NCBI GenBank assembly: GCA_015485155.1
Contig: WFUF01000025.1
Coordinates: 248,001 to 312,000, forward strand
DNA from: Robiginitomaculum sp.
GTDB lineage: Bacteria; Pseudomonadota; Alphaproteobacteria; Caulobacterales; Maricaulaceae
Length of the DNA stretch: 64,000 nt
Direction of reading: 5' to 3'
Notes under the pieces: model-generated
Told to the model about the DNA's origin: nothing
Database searches by the model: none
Seen by the model: the letters and a program-made list of their open reading frames with translations, nothing else
In this document: positions 29,351 to 41,151 of the stretch, piece after piece
Numbering within the stretch: position 1 is the stretch's first letter
Layout: every line of letters starts with the position of its first letter
Made by a program: the position numbers and the translations under genes

Positions 29351-30378
29351 TCAGGTTCTGGAGGTTTTTGTTTGTAGCAATAACTATATCTCTTGTCTGG
29401 TCTTTCAGCGCCAGTGCCAGAGCCGAAGGTCAGGAGTTTTGCAATGAAACCAGCTATATTCTTTATACTGCCATTGCCTTTCCTGAACAGACTTCACTGG
29501 TAGCCAAGGGGTGGACAAGATTGCGTCCCGGACAATGCCGCGTCTTGATACCGGCCCCGGTTCCTCCGGGGGAGTATTTTGTATTTGCCCGTTCATCTGA
29601 TGCCCATCGAGGGGGTATCAGGCAATGGAGTGGCCCAACCCCGATTTGCGTGGACCAAACAGATTTTTCAGTTTCAGGACTGGCTAATTGCGAAAGTCTG
29701 GGTTTGGAAACCCGTAATTTTCGCATTATTGATGCTAATGCTCCTAAGGGGCGAAAAACCATTTTTACGGAAGCTAATGATCATGGCGAACGTGCAGTTC
29801 TTGCAGGTTTGCAGCGCCTGCTAAGAGATAATGGACTGAATATACGCAAGATAGATGGATATAGTGGCCGCCGGACACGGCTTGCCATTAGAAAATATCT
29901 TAAAAAATCCGGAATAAAGAATCGTCCTCCTGATCCGGAATTTATCGACATGTTGGAAAAGTCTGCCAGATCACTAAAGCCAACCAGCGGATTACAAGTC
30001 TGCAACGAGGCTGAAGGCACTGTCTGGACCGCCTATGCAAGGTGGAGGAACAATCAATGGCAAAGCCGCGGCTGGTGGGCTGTGGAGCCAGACACTTGCG
30101 TGCAGTTGGTAAATGAACCTCTGCAAAAACGTGAAAAATATTATTTATACGCCGGATTGATCAATTCTAAAGGTGAAAGACCGCTTGCGGATGCCACTGA
30201 AACATTTTGTGTTTCCGAGGTGCGCTTTGCAATTCCCGGGCGCCATGACTGCCAGTCTAGAGGCTATACAAAGGCCAAGTTCCGGAAAATAAATTTGACA
30301 AAATCTTCGTTGATTAACATTCGTCTTGCCGCCGAAGATTTTGCTGGCCATGATAGTTTTGACTTTTACAGGGAATGA
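29347..30378 (+). CDS. Secreted protein with two DUF1036-like domains
   Basis: Signal peptide; two segments resembling each other (EFCNETSYILYTAIAFPEQTSLVAKGWTRLRPGQC and QVCNEAEGTVWTAYARWRNNQWQSRGWWAVEPDTC). Confidence 0.7.
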   Translation: MIRFWRFLFVAITISLVWSFSASARAEGQEFCNETSYILYTAIAFPEQTSLVAKGWTRLRPGQCRVLIPAPVPPGEYFVFARSSDAHRGGIRQWSGPTPICVDQTDFSVSGLANCESLGLETRNFRIIDANAPKGRKTIFTEANDHGERAVLAGLQRLLRDNGLNIRKIDGYSGRRTRLAIRKYLKKSGIKNRPPDPEFIDMLEKSARSLKPTSGLQVCNEAEGTVWTAYARWRNNQWQSRGWWAVEPDTCVQLVNEPLQKREKYYLYAGLINSKGERPLADATETFCVSEVRFAIPGRHDCQSRGYTKAKFRKINLTKSSLINIRLAAEDFAGHDSFDFYRE

Positions 30379-31085
30379 TTGTGGTTGATCGATTAAAATA
30401 TTGTCGTAACTGGGTGTTTGATCTTGATAATACCCTGTATCCACCGGAAAGTGATCTGTTTGCACAGATTGACCGACGCATGACTGAGTTTGTGTCCAGA
30501 TTTTTGAGCGTTGAACCAGCAAGTGCGCGGATATTGCAAAAACACTATTACTTGAACTATGGCACAACCTTAAACGGGTTAATGGCCAACCATCAATTAT
30601 CTCCAGAGGACTTTCTGGATTTCGTGCACGATATTGATCATTCGGTTTTAGCTGCCGATTATGAGCTGAAACAGCAAATATCAGCACTTGATGGAAAAAA
30701 AATTATTTTCACCAATGCCTCCAACAATCATGCTTTACAGGTTCTGGATGCACTGGGCATGGCCGAATTATTTGATGAAATTGTTGATATTGAGGCTACT
30801 GGCTATGTGCCCAAGCCTCATCAATCTGCGTATGATTTTCTAGTGCAAACTCATGATCTGGTACCTGATGAAACCGTATTGTTTGAGGATCTGGCCCGCA
30901 ATCTGGAGCCGGCCAAGCAGATGGGGTTTTTTACGGTTCTGGTTTGTTCGCAAAAAGACTGGGGTCATGAGCCGGAAGGGGCGCGTCCGGCATCTGTCGG
31001 CGACAACTATGAACATGTAGATTTTTCAACCAGTAATTTAGTCCAATTCCTATCAAGTATTTCCAGTAATGAGGTCTTAAAATGA
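30375..31085 (+). CDS. Pyrimidine 5'-nucleotidase (HAD superfamily)
   Basis: [56 protein letters not shown]. Confidence 0.9.
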   Translation: MIVVDRLKYCRNWVFDLDNTLYPPESDLFAQIDRRMTEFVSRFLSVEPASARILQKHYYLNYGTTLNGLMANHQLSPEDFLDFVHDIDHSVLAADYELKQQISALDGKKIIFTNASNNHALQVLDALGMAELFDEIVDIEATGYVPKPHQSAYDFLVQTHDLVPDETVLFEDLARNLEPAKQMGFFTVLVCSQKDWGHEPEGARPASVGDNYEHVDFSTSNLVQFLSSISSNEVLK

Positions 31086-31891
31086 ACCTGCAAACTGCCC
31101 AAGCTATTATCGAAACTGCTTTTTCCGGCAAGGACTTGCCAGAAGATGAAGTTCGTGATGCCGTTAATTTAGCCTTTGCGGCCCTTGATGACGGGAGTGT
31201 TAGAATTGCCTCACCAGCGCAAGGATCATGGCAGGTTAATCCTTGGCTGAAGCAGGCGGTTTTGCTTAGTTTCCGGCTGTTTTCTTCGCAAGTGGTAGAG
31301 CGCGGAGATCTGGGTAATAATTTTGATAAAATGCCCCGTAAAACCGAAGGATGGGGTGCCGACGACTTTGCCAGAGCCGGGTTTCGCATGGTTCCACCAG
31401 CCAATGTAAGGTGGGGAGCCTATATAGGGCCTGGCGTTGTGTTGATGCCTTCTTTTGTCAATGTGGGGGCTTATGTGGGTGAGGGTACTATGGTCGATAC
31501 CTGGGCATCGGTTGGATCTTGTGCGCAAGTTGGCGCAAATTGTCATATTTCTGCAGGAGCCGGCATTGGCGGGGTTCTAGAGCCTTTGCAGGCTGACCCG
31601 GTGATTATTGAGGATAATTGCTTTATCGGTGCCCGTTCCGAAGTGGTGGAAGGGGTAAAAATAGGTGAGGGATCAGTACTGGCAATGGGGGTTTTTATCA
31701 CCAAAAGCACTAAGATCGTAAATCGGGAAACCGGCGAAATTCTTTATGGTGAGGTTCCGCCATATTCGGTTGTGGTGCCTGGAACACTTCCTGATTCAAA
31801 AGGTGGGCCTTCTTTGGCCTGTGCTGTCATTGTAAAAACAGTGGATGCGCAAACCAGGGCCAAAACCGCTATTAATGATTTATTGCGGTAA
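31082..31891 (+). CDS. dapD: 2,3,4,5-tetrahydropyridine-2,6-dicarboxylate N-succinyltransferase
   Basis: [52 protein letters not shown]. Confidence 0.96.
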   Translation: MNLQTAQAIIETAFSGKDLPEDEVRDAVNLAFAALDDGSVRIASPAQGSWQVNPWLKQAVLLSFRLFSSQVVERGDLGNNFDKMPRKTEGWGADDFARAGFRMVPPANVRWGAYIGPGVVLMPSFVNVGAYVGEGTMVDTWASVGSCAQVGANCHISAGAGIGGVLEPLQADPVIIEDNCFIGARSEVVEGVKIGEGSVLAMGVFITKSTKIVNRETGEILYGEVPPYSVVVPGTLPDSKGGPSLACAVIVKTVDAQTRAKTAINDLLR

Positions 31892-31892
31892 A

Positions 31893-32489
31893 TCAGTCCT
31901 TTGGTCGTAACAGGGCTTGTGCAATTGCAAAAAGCCGGTTGATAAATTCATCATCCCGCAAGCATTTTGGGTTTTGTGTCAACATGGCAAGCACAACCCC
32001 TTCAATGGCAATGACCGCTATCTGAACCTCAGATTCTGGCAGGTTCAAGGCTTCCGCTATTTGTGTCGCTTGTAGATTTCTGGAGTGCGCCAGATAATCT
32101 TGCAGGCCAAACAATGGAGCAAGTGTATGAAGTTGCGCCGTTAGCCTTGGTGCCTTGGCGTGAGCTTCAACAAATGCCAAAATCAGTTGCTGTAATGTCT
32201 GCCTCGCAGATTGCGGGCGTGTGCTTAAGATATGCTGTGCCGAGCTGATTTCTTCTTCCACATGAAACTCAATCAGAGCAGCCATAATGGCATCTGCATT
32301 GGGAAAATACTGATATAAAGAACCAATGCTGACCCCAGCCTTTTTGGCAATATGGTTGGTGGTAAAGGGCTCAACTCCTTGTTCTAAAATGTGAGCAGAT
32401 GCTTGCAATATAGCTTCCACCATCTTTTTTGATCGTTGCTGTTTTGGAAGCTTACGCACTGATAATAATGGCTTTTTAATAGTTTTCAT
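31893..32489 (-). CDS. TetR/AcrR family transcriptional regulator
   Basis: N-terminal HTH TTNHIAKKAGVSIGSLYQYFPNADAIMAAL. Confidence 0.9.
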   Translation of the reverse strand: MKTIKKPLLSVRKLPKQQRSKKMVEAILQASAHILEQGVEPFTTNHIAKKAGVSIGSLYQYFPNADAIMAALIEFHVEEEISSAQHILSTRPQSARQTLQQLILAFVEAHAKAPRLTAQLHTLAPLFGLQDYLAHSRNLQATQIAEALNLPESEVQIAVIAIEGVVLAMLTQNPKCLRDDEFINRLFAIAQALLRPKD

Positions 32490-32555
32490 TTACGTTGCGT
32501 ATAAATTCTATAATGCGAATGGACATATATAAAGTAACTGGTTACTTTATGAATT

Positions 32556-33482
32556 ATGAGCAATAACTCACAAAATGCAATAATCAGGTCAAGTTTGCAT
32601 GTTGACGGGCATGAACTGGCATTTGAGCACCCGCAGGACTTAAAATCCCGGCAGGGAACGGTATGGGTATTTATTCATGGTATTGCGGTGACACCGGCCT
32701 TTTGGGAGCCGTTAATGCCGCTAAGCTTTTCCCGCAGTGCTCCGTGGATATCATTGGCTTTACCGATCCATGCCCCATCAAAAGGCCCAGAAGGCTTTAG
32801 CTCCAGTGATGTAACCCCTGAGCTTTTTAATAATTTGTATGGTGCAGTACTGGATAAGGTACTAAAGGGGCGCGATGTGGTAATTGTTGGCCACTCAACT
32901 GGCGGCTTTGCAGCTTTGTGCCTTGCGATGGAGCGGCCCGAACAGGTGCGCGCCGTCATAAGTGTTGGCGGTTTTGCTGATGGTCAGTGGAACGGGCTTG
33001 AGGGCGATATGCAGCTAATGGCGCGCCGAGAGAAACTTGGGGCATTTGGCCCGACAGCTTTGCGTATCACCTCATGGATCACAACTCGCTGGCCGTGGCT
33101 GCACGCAAGAACCGCATCTATGTTTGCCTATGATCGCAAAGCGTTTTTGAACGATGAGCCAAGCAAAACCGCACTGGCCTTTATGCGCCGTGATGCCCGC
33201 AAGCAGGATCATGATCAACTAATCGCCTTTTTTGCCGGCATAAGGGATGTCGATATCTGGCAGCAAATCCCGCAAATAAAACAGCCTGTTCTGATTGTTG
33301 CAGGGGAGCACGACCCGGTAATTCCCCATGAACAAACCATGCGCCTTGATAAGGATATTCCAAATGCCAGGCTGCTTTTGTATCCTGATATTGGCCATAT
33401 GATAATGAATGAAAGACGTGAATTGTTCTGGCAGGATATTCTTGCCTGGTACAAGGAGATATTCGCAAAAGAGGCGCTCTAA
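32556..33482 (+). CDS. Alpha/beta hydrolase
   Basis: VFIHGIAVTPAFW, GHSTGGFAAL nucleophile elbow, GEHDPVIPHEQ. Confidence 0.9.
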   Translation: MSNNSQNAIIRSSLHVDGHELAFEHPQDLKSRQGTVWVFIHGIAVTPAFWEPLMPLSFSRSAPWISLALPIHAPSKGPEGFSSSDVTPELFNNLYGAVLDKVLKGRDVVIVGHSTGGFAALCLAMERPEQVRAVISVGGFADGQWNGLEGDMQLMARREKLGAFGPTALRITSWITTRWPWLHARTASMFAYDRKAFLNDEPSKTALAFMRRDARKQDHDQLIAFFAGIRDVDIWQQIPQIKQPVLIVAGEHDPVIPHEQTMRLDKDIPNARLLLYPDIGHMIMNERRELFWQDILAWYKEIFAKEAL

Positions 33483-33937
33483 TGTTTACACAATTACCTC
33501 CGGCCTTGCACGTGGCTTTGTTTTTTTCCGTGTTTTATTTTTTGGCTGCCCTATTAACCGGAGTGTGGAAATGGCGGGCCATGCTTGCTGCAGAAAATGG
33601 GCAGGCACACACTTATATTGATATTGCTCACCATGCGGCCCTGCATTATGGGCCGTTTATTCTGCTGGCTGGGGCGCTTGCATCTTTTTGGCCATTTTCG
33701 TCGGTGCTTCCCGCATGGATACTGGTGGAAATCATGGGCTGGACCATGGTTTTGTCTTTAAGCCGTTATATTATGCTGGGCCTTCAAGGAACCACAAACA
33801 ATCAATTACACAAAGCCACATTCGCTTCCAGTTTTGGACTGATTTTCTTTTTCTTTGGTTCGGTGATTCCAGGAACGCTAATTGCAGTAGGCGCACTTAT
33901 TGGTTTGTGGGATAATTTGCCCGGGGTTCCGTTTTAG
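33482..33937 (+). CDS. MAPEG family membrane protein
   Basis: Four TM segments with ENGQAHTYIDIAHHAALHYGPFILLAG-like pattern. Confidence 0.6.
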   Translation: MFTQLPPALHVALFFSVFYFLAALLTGVWKWRAMLAAENGQAHTYIDIAHHAALHYGPFILLAGALASFWPFSSVLPAWILVEIMGWTMVLSLSRYIMLGLQGTTNNQLHKATFASSFGLIFFFFGSVIPGTLIAVGALIGLWDNLPGVPF

Positions 33938-33941
33938 GTGA

Positions 33942-34592
33942 TTAGTCTGCAATCCGTTCTTGTAGCATCAGCGTTGCTGCAGATACCGTGCCGCCATTAT
34001 TGGCAATATAGGCGGTAATTTCACTGCGCTGTTGCACTGCCAGCCAAATTCCAAATGCCTCCAGGTCTATTATTTTGCTGATACCGTTTTTTGTACGAAC
34101 CCGCCAGCGAACATTAAGTGGTTTGTCCAGCGCTCCTCCTGAGATTGTGGTTTCAACAATGGAGTCGCCCGGTTTGCGATCCACGGAGCCAGTGACAATG
34201 ATAGTTTCTCCGCCATATTTGGATAAATTGTCCTGATAAATGCTTTTTGCATAGCGCGTAAAAGCTTCTTGAAACTCTGCCAATACTGTCTTGTCCAGCC
34301 CGCGCGCATATTTGCCAAGAACAAATCTGGCCACCCTTTTACCGTCTACAGTTTGATCAATAAACAACCCAAACTGCTCGGCTCGCTCAGTATTGCTCAA
34401 GGATTGATCGCGTAAAATAGCTAATCCCTTATCAGCGTTCTGCCGGACAAATTCTTCTTCGAGGGTGCCGGAAAAGACTGGGGTGGAAATAATCATCATG
34501 GTAATGACTATCCACGGCAGAACGGTTTTGGCCGCAAGCAATATACTATTCATCATCAAACTCATCGAACTCATCAAAATCCGGCAATGCAT
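33942..34592 (-). CDS. MlaC/Ttg2-like phospholipid-binding protein
   Basis: FGLFIDQTVDGKRVARFVLGKYARGLDKTVLAEFQEAFTRY. Confidence 0.85.
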   Translation of the reverse strand: MHCRILMSSMSLMMNSILLAAKTVLPWIVITMMIISTPVFSGTLEEEFVRQNADKGLAILRDQSLSNTERAEQFGLFIDQTVDGKRVARFVLGKYARGLDKTVLAEFQEAFTRYAKSIYQDNLSKYGGETIIVTGSVDRKPGDSIVETTISGGALDKPLNVRWRVRTKNGISKIIDLEAFGIWLAVQQRSEITAYIANNGGTVSAATLMLQERIAD

Positions 34593-35355
34593 CTAACCGC
34601 AATCGCCCATTGTGTATGGCATCTTCACGGGATTGCTCATACAAGGAACGATAGGATGCATATTCGTCCAGTGAGTTTACCTGAAGATTGTCTAAAAGTT
34701 CAATAGCCGCTGTGCGCTGCGCCAGTGAATTAGCGCTAAACCGGCTTATTTGCACAATGGTGGCTCCGGGATAGCTGACCAGAAAAAGCGGGTGCGTCAC
34801 CACATCTACAACCAGTCCGGTAGCATCCCTGGGATTGGAGGGTCCAAAAAACGGCAAAACCAGATATGGTCCAGGCCCGACACCCCAGACTGCCAGTGTT
34901 TGGCCAAAATCTTCTTTGTGCGGCTGCAGGCCCATATCAACAGCAGGATCCATTATGCCAGCAAGGCCAATAGTTGAGTTAATACCAAACCGGCCAATTG
35001 TAGTTAGTGCCCCTTCTGAATTTCCCTGCAAAACATTATTCAACAAATCCGTTGGGGCTCGCAAATTTGATAAAAAATTGTCCAGGCCCGTGCGCACCGG
35101 CTCTGGCGTTACCTTTTTATATTGCTTGGCAACCGGCTCAAACATGGCTTCATCAACGGCCCGGTTTCCGGAAAACACAGGATGATTATATCTGGCCCAC
35201 GGGTCGATTATATCGGGCTCTGCCCGTGCTGTGCAGCCAGCACATAAGCCAAAAGCACCGATAATAATAAAGCGAAACATGTCCAATGCCCCTTTTTGTG
35301 CGCCCCCGAGCACAGTATTTGCGCAATCATGTGGCAATTTGTCAGTAGTTTTCAA
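34546..35355 (-). CDS. MlaA/VacJ family lipoprotein
   Basis: DPWARYNHPVFSGNRAVDEAMFEP, GRFGINSTIGLAGIMDPA, FGQTLAVWGVGPGPYLVLPFFGPSNPRD. Confidence 0.92.
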   Translation of the reverse strand: MKTTDKLPHDCANTVLGGAQKGALDMFRFIIIGAFGLCAGCTARAEPDIIDPWARYNHPVFSGNRAVDEAMFEPVAKQYKKVTPEPVRTGLDNFLSNLRAPTDLLNNVLQGNSEGALTTIGRFGINSTIGLAGIMDPAVDMGLQPHKEDFGQTLAVWGVGPGPYLVLPFFGPSNPRDATGLVVDVVTHPLFLVSYPGATIVQISRFSANSLAQRTAAIELLDNLQVNSLDEYASYRSLYEQSREDAIHNGRLRLDALPDFDEFDEFDDE

Positions 35356-35409
35356 GTTTTCTCAGTGAAATTAACAAAATTGTGTTGAAATTGACATAAA
35401 GATTTCTTT

Positions 35410-36405
35410 ATGTTGGCCGCCAAGGTCGTGGTGACCATGTTTGAAAAAGGTTTTAAGGTGGATAAACTGGTCAAAGCATTGCGCGCTATCGCTGAGCCAA
35501 CCAGATTGCGAATTCTGGTATTGCTGAGCCATGGCGAGCTAACCGTGCGAGAATTGACACAGGTTTTGCAGCAGAGTCAGCCGCGGGTTTCGAGGCATAT
35601 TGGCCTGCTGGTGCGTGCCGGGCTGGTTGACCGGATACCTGAAGGGAGCTGGGTTTTTTCAAGGCTTGTTCGCGACGGAGCGCTGGCCAATCTGTTACAG
35701 GACATTTTAGCAGCGGTGCCTGCTACGGATGTTATTGTTGTGGAGGATATGAAATGCTTGGAACAAATAAAAGAAGAACGGGCACAGGCCGCAGCAAATT
35801 ATTTTCAAAAAGCCGCCTCCGATTGGGATCAAATTCGATCATTGCACCTGTGCGAGCAGGAAGTTGAGGCCTGTCTGATTAACGCCATCGGCCCGGGGCG
35901 ATTTTCCAATATGCTGGATATTGGCACCGGTTCGGGCAGAATGTTGGAGCTGTTATCGAAACGTATTGATCATGGGCTTGGTATTGATCAAAGCGTGGCA
36001 ATGTTAGGTTTTGCCCGTTCCAAATTACAAAATATCGAAAATTGTTTTGTGCAGCAGGCAGACCTGTTTGATCTGCCCCTTAGTGACAACACCCAAGACC
36101 TGATCACCATCCATCAGGTTCTGCATTATCTTAGCGACCCCCCGGCAGCCTTGGCCGAAGCCGCCCGGGTCTTACGGCCCGGCGGCACTATGGCGGTAGT
36201 GGACTTTGCGCCTCACAAGTGGGAATTTTTGCGGGAAAACCATGCTCACCGGCGTCTTGGTTTTTCCAACAGTGAAATGAGAAAATGGTTGGAAGCTGCA
36301 GGGTTGCGCTATGCAGATGTTCACTCTTTGCCACCGCTTGACAGTCTTGTGGACGAACCTTCTTTGACCGTTAGAATCTGGATAGCCCACGGGAGGACAT
36401 CATGA
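35410..36405 (+). CDS. ArsR-family regulator fused to SAM-dependent methyltransferase
   Basis: N-terminal HTH (ALRAIAEPTRLRILVLLSHGELTVRELTQVLQQSQPRVSRHIGLL) and methyltransferase motif LDIGTGSGRMLELL. Confidence 0.9.
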   Translation: MLAAKVVVTMFEKGFKVDKLVKALRAIAEPTRLRILVLLSHGELTVRELTQVLQQSQPRVSRHIGLLVRAGLVDRIPEGSWVFSRLVRDGALANLLQDILAAVPATDVIVVEDMKCLEQIKEERAQAAANYFQKAASDWDQIRSLHLCEQEVEACLINAIGPGRFSNMLDIGTGSGRMLELLSKRIDHGLGIDQSVAMLGFARSKLQNIENCFVQQADLFDLPLSDNTQDLITIHQVLHYLSDPPAALAEAARVLRPGGTMAVVDFAPHKWEFLRENHAHRRLGFSNSEMRKWLEAAGLRYADVHSLPPLDSLVDEPSLTVRIWIAHGRTS

Positions 36406-37304
36406 CAGGCTCTTTGGCCAGAATTAATTCGGGCACCTACCGTCCAATTGAGGTGTCTTTTGAGTTTTTTCCCCCTAAAACTCCACAAATGGAAGAAAAG
36501 CTGTGGCAGTCCGTTAAAAAACTGACCCCCTTAAACCCGGCCTTTATGTCTGTTACCTACGGGGCCGGTGGTTCTACTCGTGATCGAACCCAGAAAACCG
36601 TACTGGCTATGTCAGAGCAAACCGGCATTAATGTAGCTGCGCACCTTACTTGCATCGATGCCAGCAAAGCACAGGTTGATGAAGTGGTCAGGAGCTATCG
36701 TGATGCCGGCATTAAGCATATTGTTGCTTTGCGCGGTGATCCAGTATCGGGAATAAACGCAAAATACGAACCTGCTCTTGATGGTTATTCTTATGCTGCT
36801 GATCTGGTGCGTGCTATTAAGTCAGACTCCAAAATCAAGGTTAGCGTAGCAGCTTACCCTGAACGCCACCCTGAATCTGGCAGTTGGCAGGAAGAGCTCG
36901 ATAATTTACGTCGTAAAATAGATGCAGGTGCCGATCAGGCTATAACACAGTTTGGATTTGACCCTGATGTCATGATTGATTTTCAAGACCGTTTGCTTGC
37001 CGAGGGTATTTCCATTCCTCTGGTGCCCGGCATTATGCTGCAGCCTAATTTTACCGGATTGGTGCGGATGGCAAAAATGTGTGGTACCACCATTCCCAAA
37101 TGGATGTTCAATGTCTTTGAAGGCACTGAAAACGACCCGGTCACCAGACAATTGCTTACGGCAAACATAGTTGCAGAATATTGCACAAACCTACAAGAAG
37201 CAGGATTTCGCAGATTTCATTTTTATACTCTGAACAGTGCTGATTTTGCCTATGCCACCTGTCGGCTTTTAGGTCTGCGGCCCCAGCCAAAGGCAAGCCA
37301 ATGA
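36402..37304 (+). CDS. metF: 5,10-methylenetetrahydrofolate reductase
   Basis: VSFEFFPPKTPQMEEKLW, FMSVTYGAGGSTRDRT, IVALRGDP. Confidence 0.95.
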   Translation: MTGSLARINSGTYRPIEVSFEFFPPKTPQMEEKLWQSVKKLTPLNPAFMSVTYGAGGSTRDRTQKTVLAMSEQTGINVAAHLTCIDASKAQVDEVVRSYRDAGIKHIVALRGDPVSGINAKYEPALDGYSYAADLVRAIKSDSKIKVSVAAYPERHPESGSWQEELDNLRRKIDAGADQAITQFGFDPDVMIDFQDRLLAEGISIPLVPGIMLQPNFTGLVRMAKMCGTTIPKWMFNVFEGTENDPVTRQLLTANIVAEYCTNLQEAGFRRFHFYTLNSADFAYATCRLLGLRPQPKASQ

Positions 37305-38362
37305 CCCGTGAGTTGCGTCTTCGTCAGTTTGAAGAAATTCTGCAGACCAGAATAGGCATTATTGATGGTGCCATGGGGACAAGTATTCAGCAGTTAAAGC
37401 TTTCTGAAACCGAGTTTAGGGCACAACTTTTTGCAGACTGGCCAACGGCAGTGCAGGGAAACAACGATCTTTTGAACCTGACCAGACCACAGGAAATAGC
37501 CCATATCCACAAGGGTTTTTTGCGAGCTGGTGCCGATTTGATTGAGACTAATACCTTTAATGCCACCAGCATCAGTCAGGCCGATTACGGTCTTCAGAGA
37601 ATGGCCGCTAAAATTGCCAAAGCCGGTGCCCGCATTGCCCGTCAAGCAGCCGATGACTGGCACAAACAGCACCCGATGCGCCCGGCAATGGTGGCCGGAG
37701 CAATGGGCCCGTTAAGTAAAACGCTATCCCTGTCACCAAAAGTCGAAGACCCTGGTTTTCGCGAAGTTAATTTTGAACAGGTGCGGGAAGCTTATTTTGA
37801 GCAGGCCTGTGCCATGCTTGAGTTTGTGGACTTTTTAATCATCGAGACCGTGTTTGATACCCTAAACGCCAAGGCCGCAATTGTGGCCGCCCAAGACGCA
37901 ATGGAGCAGGTCGGGTTTGAAATTCCCCTGATTATTTCAGGCACGATTACCGACAGTTCCGGGCGCACACTTTCCGGGCAAACCACCGAGGCCTTTTGGA
38001 TATCCATTGCCCACGCCAAGCCATGGGCAGTGGGGCTGAACTGTGCTTTGGGTGCCGAAGAAATGCGACCTCATATTGCAGATATGGCGCGAATTGCTGA
38101 TTGCAAAATCATTGCGTTTCCCAATGCCGGATTGCCTAATGCCTTTGGTGAATATGATGAAACTCCCGAAACCACCAGCAAACATCTATCAGAGTGGGCT
38201 AAGGACGGTCTGGTCAATCTGGTCGGAGGTTGTTGCGGCACAAATGAGCAGCATATTGCAGCCATTGCGCGCTCTGTGGATGGTATTCCTCCCAGAAAAA
38301 TTGCCACTCAGCCCACTGCATTGCGGCTGTCGGGTCTGGAGCCGTTTCGGCTGGAGGATTGA
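37301..38362 (+). CDS. metH: Homocysteine S-methyltransferase (N-terminal part of split cobalamin-dependent methionine synthase)
   Basis: [46 protein letters not shown]. Confidence 0.9.
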   Translation: MTRELRLRQFEEILQTRIGIIDGAMGTSIQQLKLSETEFRAQLFADWPTAVQGNNDLLNLTRPQEIAHIHKGFLRAGADLIETNTFNATSISQADYGLQRMAAKIAKAGARIARQAADDWHKQHPMRPAMVAGAMGPLSKTLSLSPKVEDPGFREVNFEQVREAYFEQACAMLEFVDFLIIETVFDTLNAKAAIVAAQDAMEQVGFEIPLIISGTITDSSGRTLSGQTTEAFWISIAHAKPWAVGLNCALGAEEMRPHIADMARIADCKIIAFPNAGLPNAFGEYDETPETTSKHLSEWAKDGLVNLVGGCCGTNEQHIAAIARSVDGIPPRKIATQPTALRLSGLEPFRLED

Positions 38363-38407
38363 TGTGCAAATGCTATATGGATTTAGAAACTGTCTGTTAT
38401 CTGCTCA

Positions 38408-41080
38408 TTGCCCCAGAGCCGCGTCATGACGTTAAGCTCTGCAAATTTTATCAATATTGGTGAAAGAACCAATGTATCAGGGTCTGCCAAATTCAAGCGC
38501 CTGATTGTTGAACAAGATTATGCCAGCGCTTTGGATATCGCCCGCGAGCAAGTTGAAAATGGTGCCCAGATTATAGATATCAATATGGATGACGGCCTGT
38601 TGGACGGAGTTCAGGCCATGACCAGTTTCTTAAATTTGATCGCTGTGGAACCTGATATTTGTCGGGTGCCGATCATGATCGACAGTTCGCGATGGGAGGT
38701 AATTGAAGCGGGCTTGAAGTGTATTCAGGGCAAGGGGGTGGTAAACTCCATATCGATGAAAGAGGGTGAAGCGGATTTTTTGCAAAAATCCCGCCAGATA
38801 CGTCGTTATGGTGCAGCAGTAATGGTAATGGCCTTTGATGAAAGGGGCCAGGCTGATACGCAAGAGCGCAAGGTAGAAATTTGTACCCGGGCTTATCATT
38901 TGCTGGTCAATGATGGCTTTGCGCCTGAGGATATTATTTTTGACCCGAATATTTTTGCTGTTGCCACCGGCCTGTCAGAGCACAACAATTACGGCGTTGA
39001 TTTTATCAATGCCACCAGGATAATCAAACAGACCCTGCCTCATGCCAGAGTTTCTGGCGGTCTGTCCAATCTGTCTTTCTCGTTTCGTGGCAATGAACCG
39101 GTGCGCCGAGCCATGCACTCGGTATTCTTGTATCATGGGATAAAGGCTGGTCTTGATATGGCCATCGTTAATGCCGGGCAATTGGATATTTATGATGATA
39201 TTGAACCAGAATTGCGCACAGTTTGCGAAGATGTGATCTTGAACCGCAACCCGGATGCCTCTGAAGCCTTGCTTGAATTGGCAGAGCAATACCGTGGCGG
39301 AGCCCACAAATCCAGAGCCTCACGCCGGGATGTTGCATGGCGAAAGGAAGATGTGGCTGCACGGTTAAAACATGCGCTTGTACATGGAATTACCGAGTTT
39401 ATTGTTGAGGATACCGAAGAGGCCCGCCAAGCTGCCGATAAACCCTTGCACGTTATCGAAGGACCGTTAATGGCTGGTATGAATGCTGTGGGGGACTTGT
39501 TTGGTGCCGGCAAAATGTTCTTGCCGCAAGTGGTAAAATCAGCGCGGGTAATGAAAGCTGCGGTGGCCCATTTACTGCCATTCTTAGAAGAAGAAAAACA
39601 GCTTTCCGGTCTTGCTGACATGTCCAATGGTAAAATCCTGCTGGCTACAGTTAAGGGCGATGTTCATGATATTGGCAAAAATATTGTGGCAGTAGTGTTG
39701 CAGTGCAATGGCTATGAGGTGATTGATCTGGGAGTGATGGTGCCCTGTGAAACCATCTTAAAAGTGGCTAAGGAACAAAATGTTGATGCTATTGGGCTGT
39801 CGGGTCTTATTACCCCAAGCCTTGAGGAAATGACTCATATTGCCGCCGAGATGCAAAGGGGAGGATGGTCTACCCCCTTGCTTATTGGCGGGGCTACCAC
39901 TTCACCCACCCATACTGCAGTTAAAATTGAACCATCCTACAGCAATGGCCCGACGATTTATGTGCCAGATGCCAGTCGGGCCGTTGGCGTGGTGCGCACA
40001 TTGTTTACCCCGGAAACCCGAGAGCCGTTCATCAAACAAACCCGCGAAGATTACGCACACACCCGCAGGTCACATAAAACAGGACGCAATGCCAAGCCCA
40101 GAATTCGGATAGAAGAAGCAAGAGCCAGAGCCATGAAACTGGACTGGTCTGACTATTCTCCGCCAAGACCTAAAATAGACAAAGCGCTGGTTATTGATAA
40201 TTGGAAACTCGAAGAGCTGGTTCCATATATTGACTGGACGCCATTTTTTCTCGCATGGGATATCAAAGGACGGTATCCGCAAATTCTGGACAATGAGAAA
40301 ATGGGCGCCGAAGCCCGACAATTATTGCTTGATGGCAAGATCATGCTGGACAAGCTGGTGCGGGAGCAATGGTTGCAACCGCGTGCGGTACTTGATTTCT
40401 GGCCAGCCAGTTCCAGGGGCGATGATATTATTTTGTGGGAGGATGAAAAATCAAAAAAAACCAAAGCGACATTCCATACCCTGCGCCAGCAAATGCCCAA
40501 GGATACGGGTAAGCCTAATTTTGCATTGGCAGACTTTGTTGCTCCCAGTTCCAGCGGTAAGGTCGACTGGGTCGGCGGCTTTGTAGTCAGTGCCGGCCAT
40601 GGTGAGTTGGAAATTTCTACCAGATTTCAAAGAGCAGGTGATGATTACAGCGCAATCATGTTAAAGGCGCTGGCCGACCGGCTGGCCGAAGCTCTGGCGG
40701 AAGCATTGCACGCAAAAGTCCGAAAGGAATTTTGGGGGTATGCGCCAAAAGAACAACTTACCAATCAACAGATGATACAAGAAGTTTATCAGGGAATTCG
40801 CCCGGCTCCCGGATATCCTTCACAGCCGGATCACACAGAAAAACGCACCTTGTTTAACTTGTTACAAGCTAAAAGCCGAATCGGTGTGGATCTAACTTCA
40901 AGCTGTGCCATGACCCCGCCGGCAAGTGTTTCCGGATTATACTTTTCGCACCCGGAATCTGTTTATTTTGCAGTGGGGAAAATAAACAAAGATCAGGTTG
41001 CAGATTATGCCAAGCGCAAGGGCATGGCTATGGACGAGGCCGAACGATGGCTTGCTCCAATACTTGCGTATAATCGCTAA
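38408..41080 (+). CDS. metH: Methionine synthase, pterin-, cobalamin- and activation-domain subunit
   Basis: [47 protein letters not shown]-terminal [11 protein letters not shown]. Confidence 0.93.
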   Translation: MPQSRVMTLSSANFINIGERTNVSGSAKFKRLIVEQDYASALDIAREQVENGAQIIDINMDDGLLDGVQAMTSFLNLIAVEPDICRVPIMIDSSRWEVIEAGLKCIQGKGVVNSISMKEGEADFLQKSRQIRRYGAAVMVMAFDERGQADTQERKVEICTRAYHLLVNDGFAPEDIIFDPNIFAVATGLSEHNNYGVDFINATRIIKQTLPHARVSGGLSNLSFSFRGNEPVRRAMHSVFLYHGIKAGLDMAIVNAGQLDIYDDIEPELRTVCEDVILNRNPDASEALLELAEQYRGGAHKSRASRRDVAWRKEDVAARLKHALVHGITEFIVEDTEEARQAADKPLHVIEGPLMAGMNAVGDLFGAGKMFLPQVVKSARVMKAAVAHLLPFLEEEKQLSGLADMSNGKILLATVKGDVHDIGKNIVAVVLQCNGYEVIDLGVMVPCETILKVAKEQNVDAIGLSGLITPSLEEMTHIAAEMQRGGWSTPLLIGGATTSPTHTAVKIEPSYSNGPTIYVPDASRAVGVVRTLFTPETREPFIKQTREDYAHTRRSHKTGRNAKPRIRIEEARARAMKLDWSDYSPPRPKIDKALVIDNWKLEELVPYIDWTPFFLAWDIKGRYPQILDNEKMGAEARQLLLDGKIMLDKLVREQWLQPRAVLDFWPASSRGDDIILWEDEKSKKTKATFHTLRQQMPKDTGKPNFALADFVAPSSSGKVDWVGGFVVSAGHGELEISTRFQRAGDDYSAIMLKALADRLAEALAEALHAKVRKEFWGYAPKEQLTNQQMIQEVYQGIRPAPGYPSQPDHTEKRTLFNLLQAKSRIGVDLTSSCAMTPPASVSGLYFSHPESVYFAVGKINKDQVADYAKRKGMAMDEAERWLAPILAYNR

Positions 41081-41151
41081 GCAGCAAGCCTCTACAGACA
41101 ACTTAGCTTGCAATAGCCAAAATGGGTAGTATTTTGCCCGACAGATCATCA

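Noticed and set aside
30375-31891. Pyrimidine 5'-nucleotidase followed by dapD as an unusual fusion or novel operon
   Set aside because: Ordinary overlapping housekeeping genes; this pairing is familiar in alphaproteobacteria.
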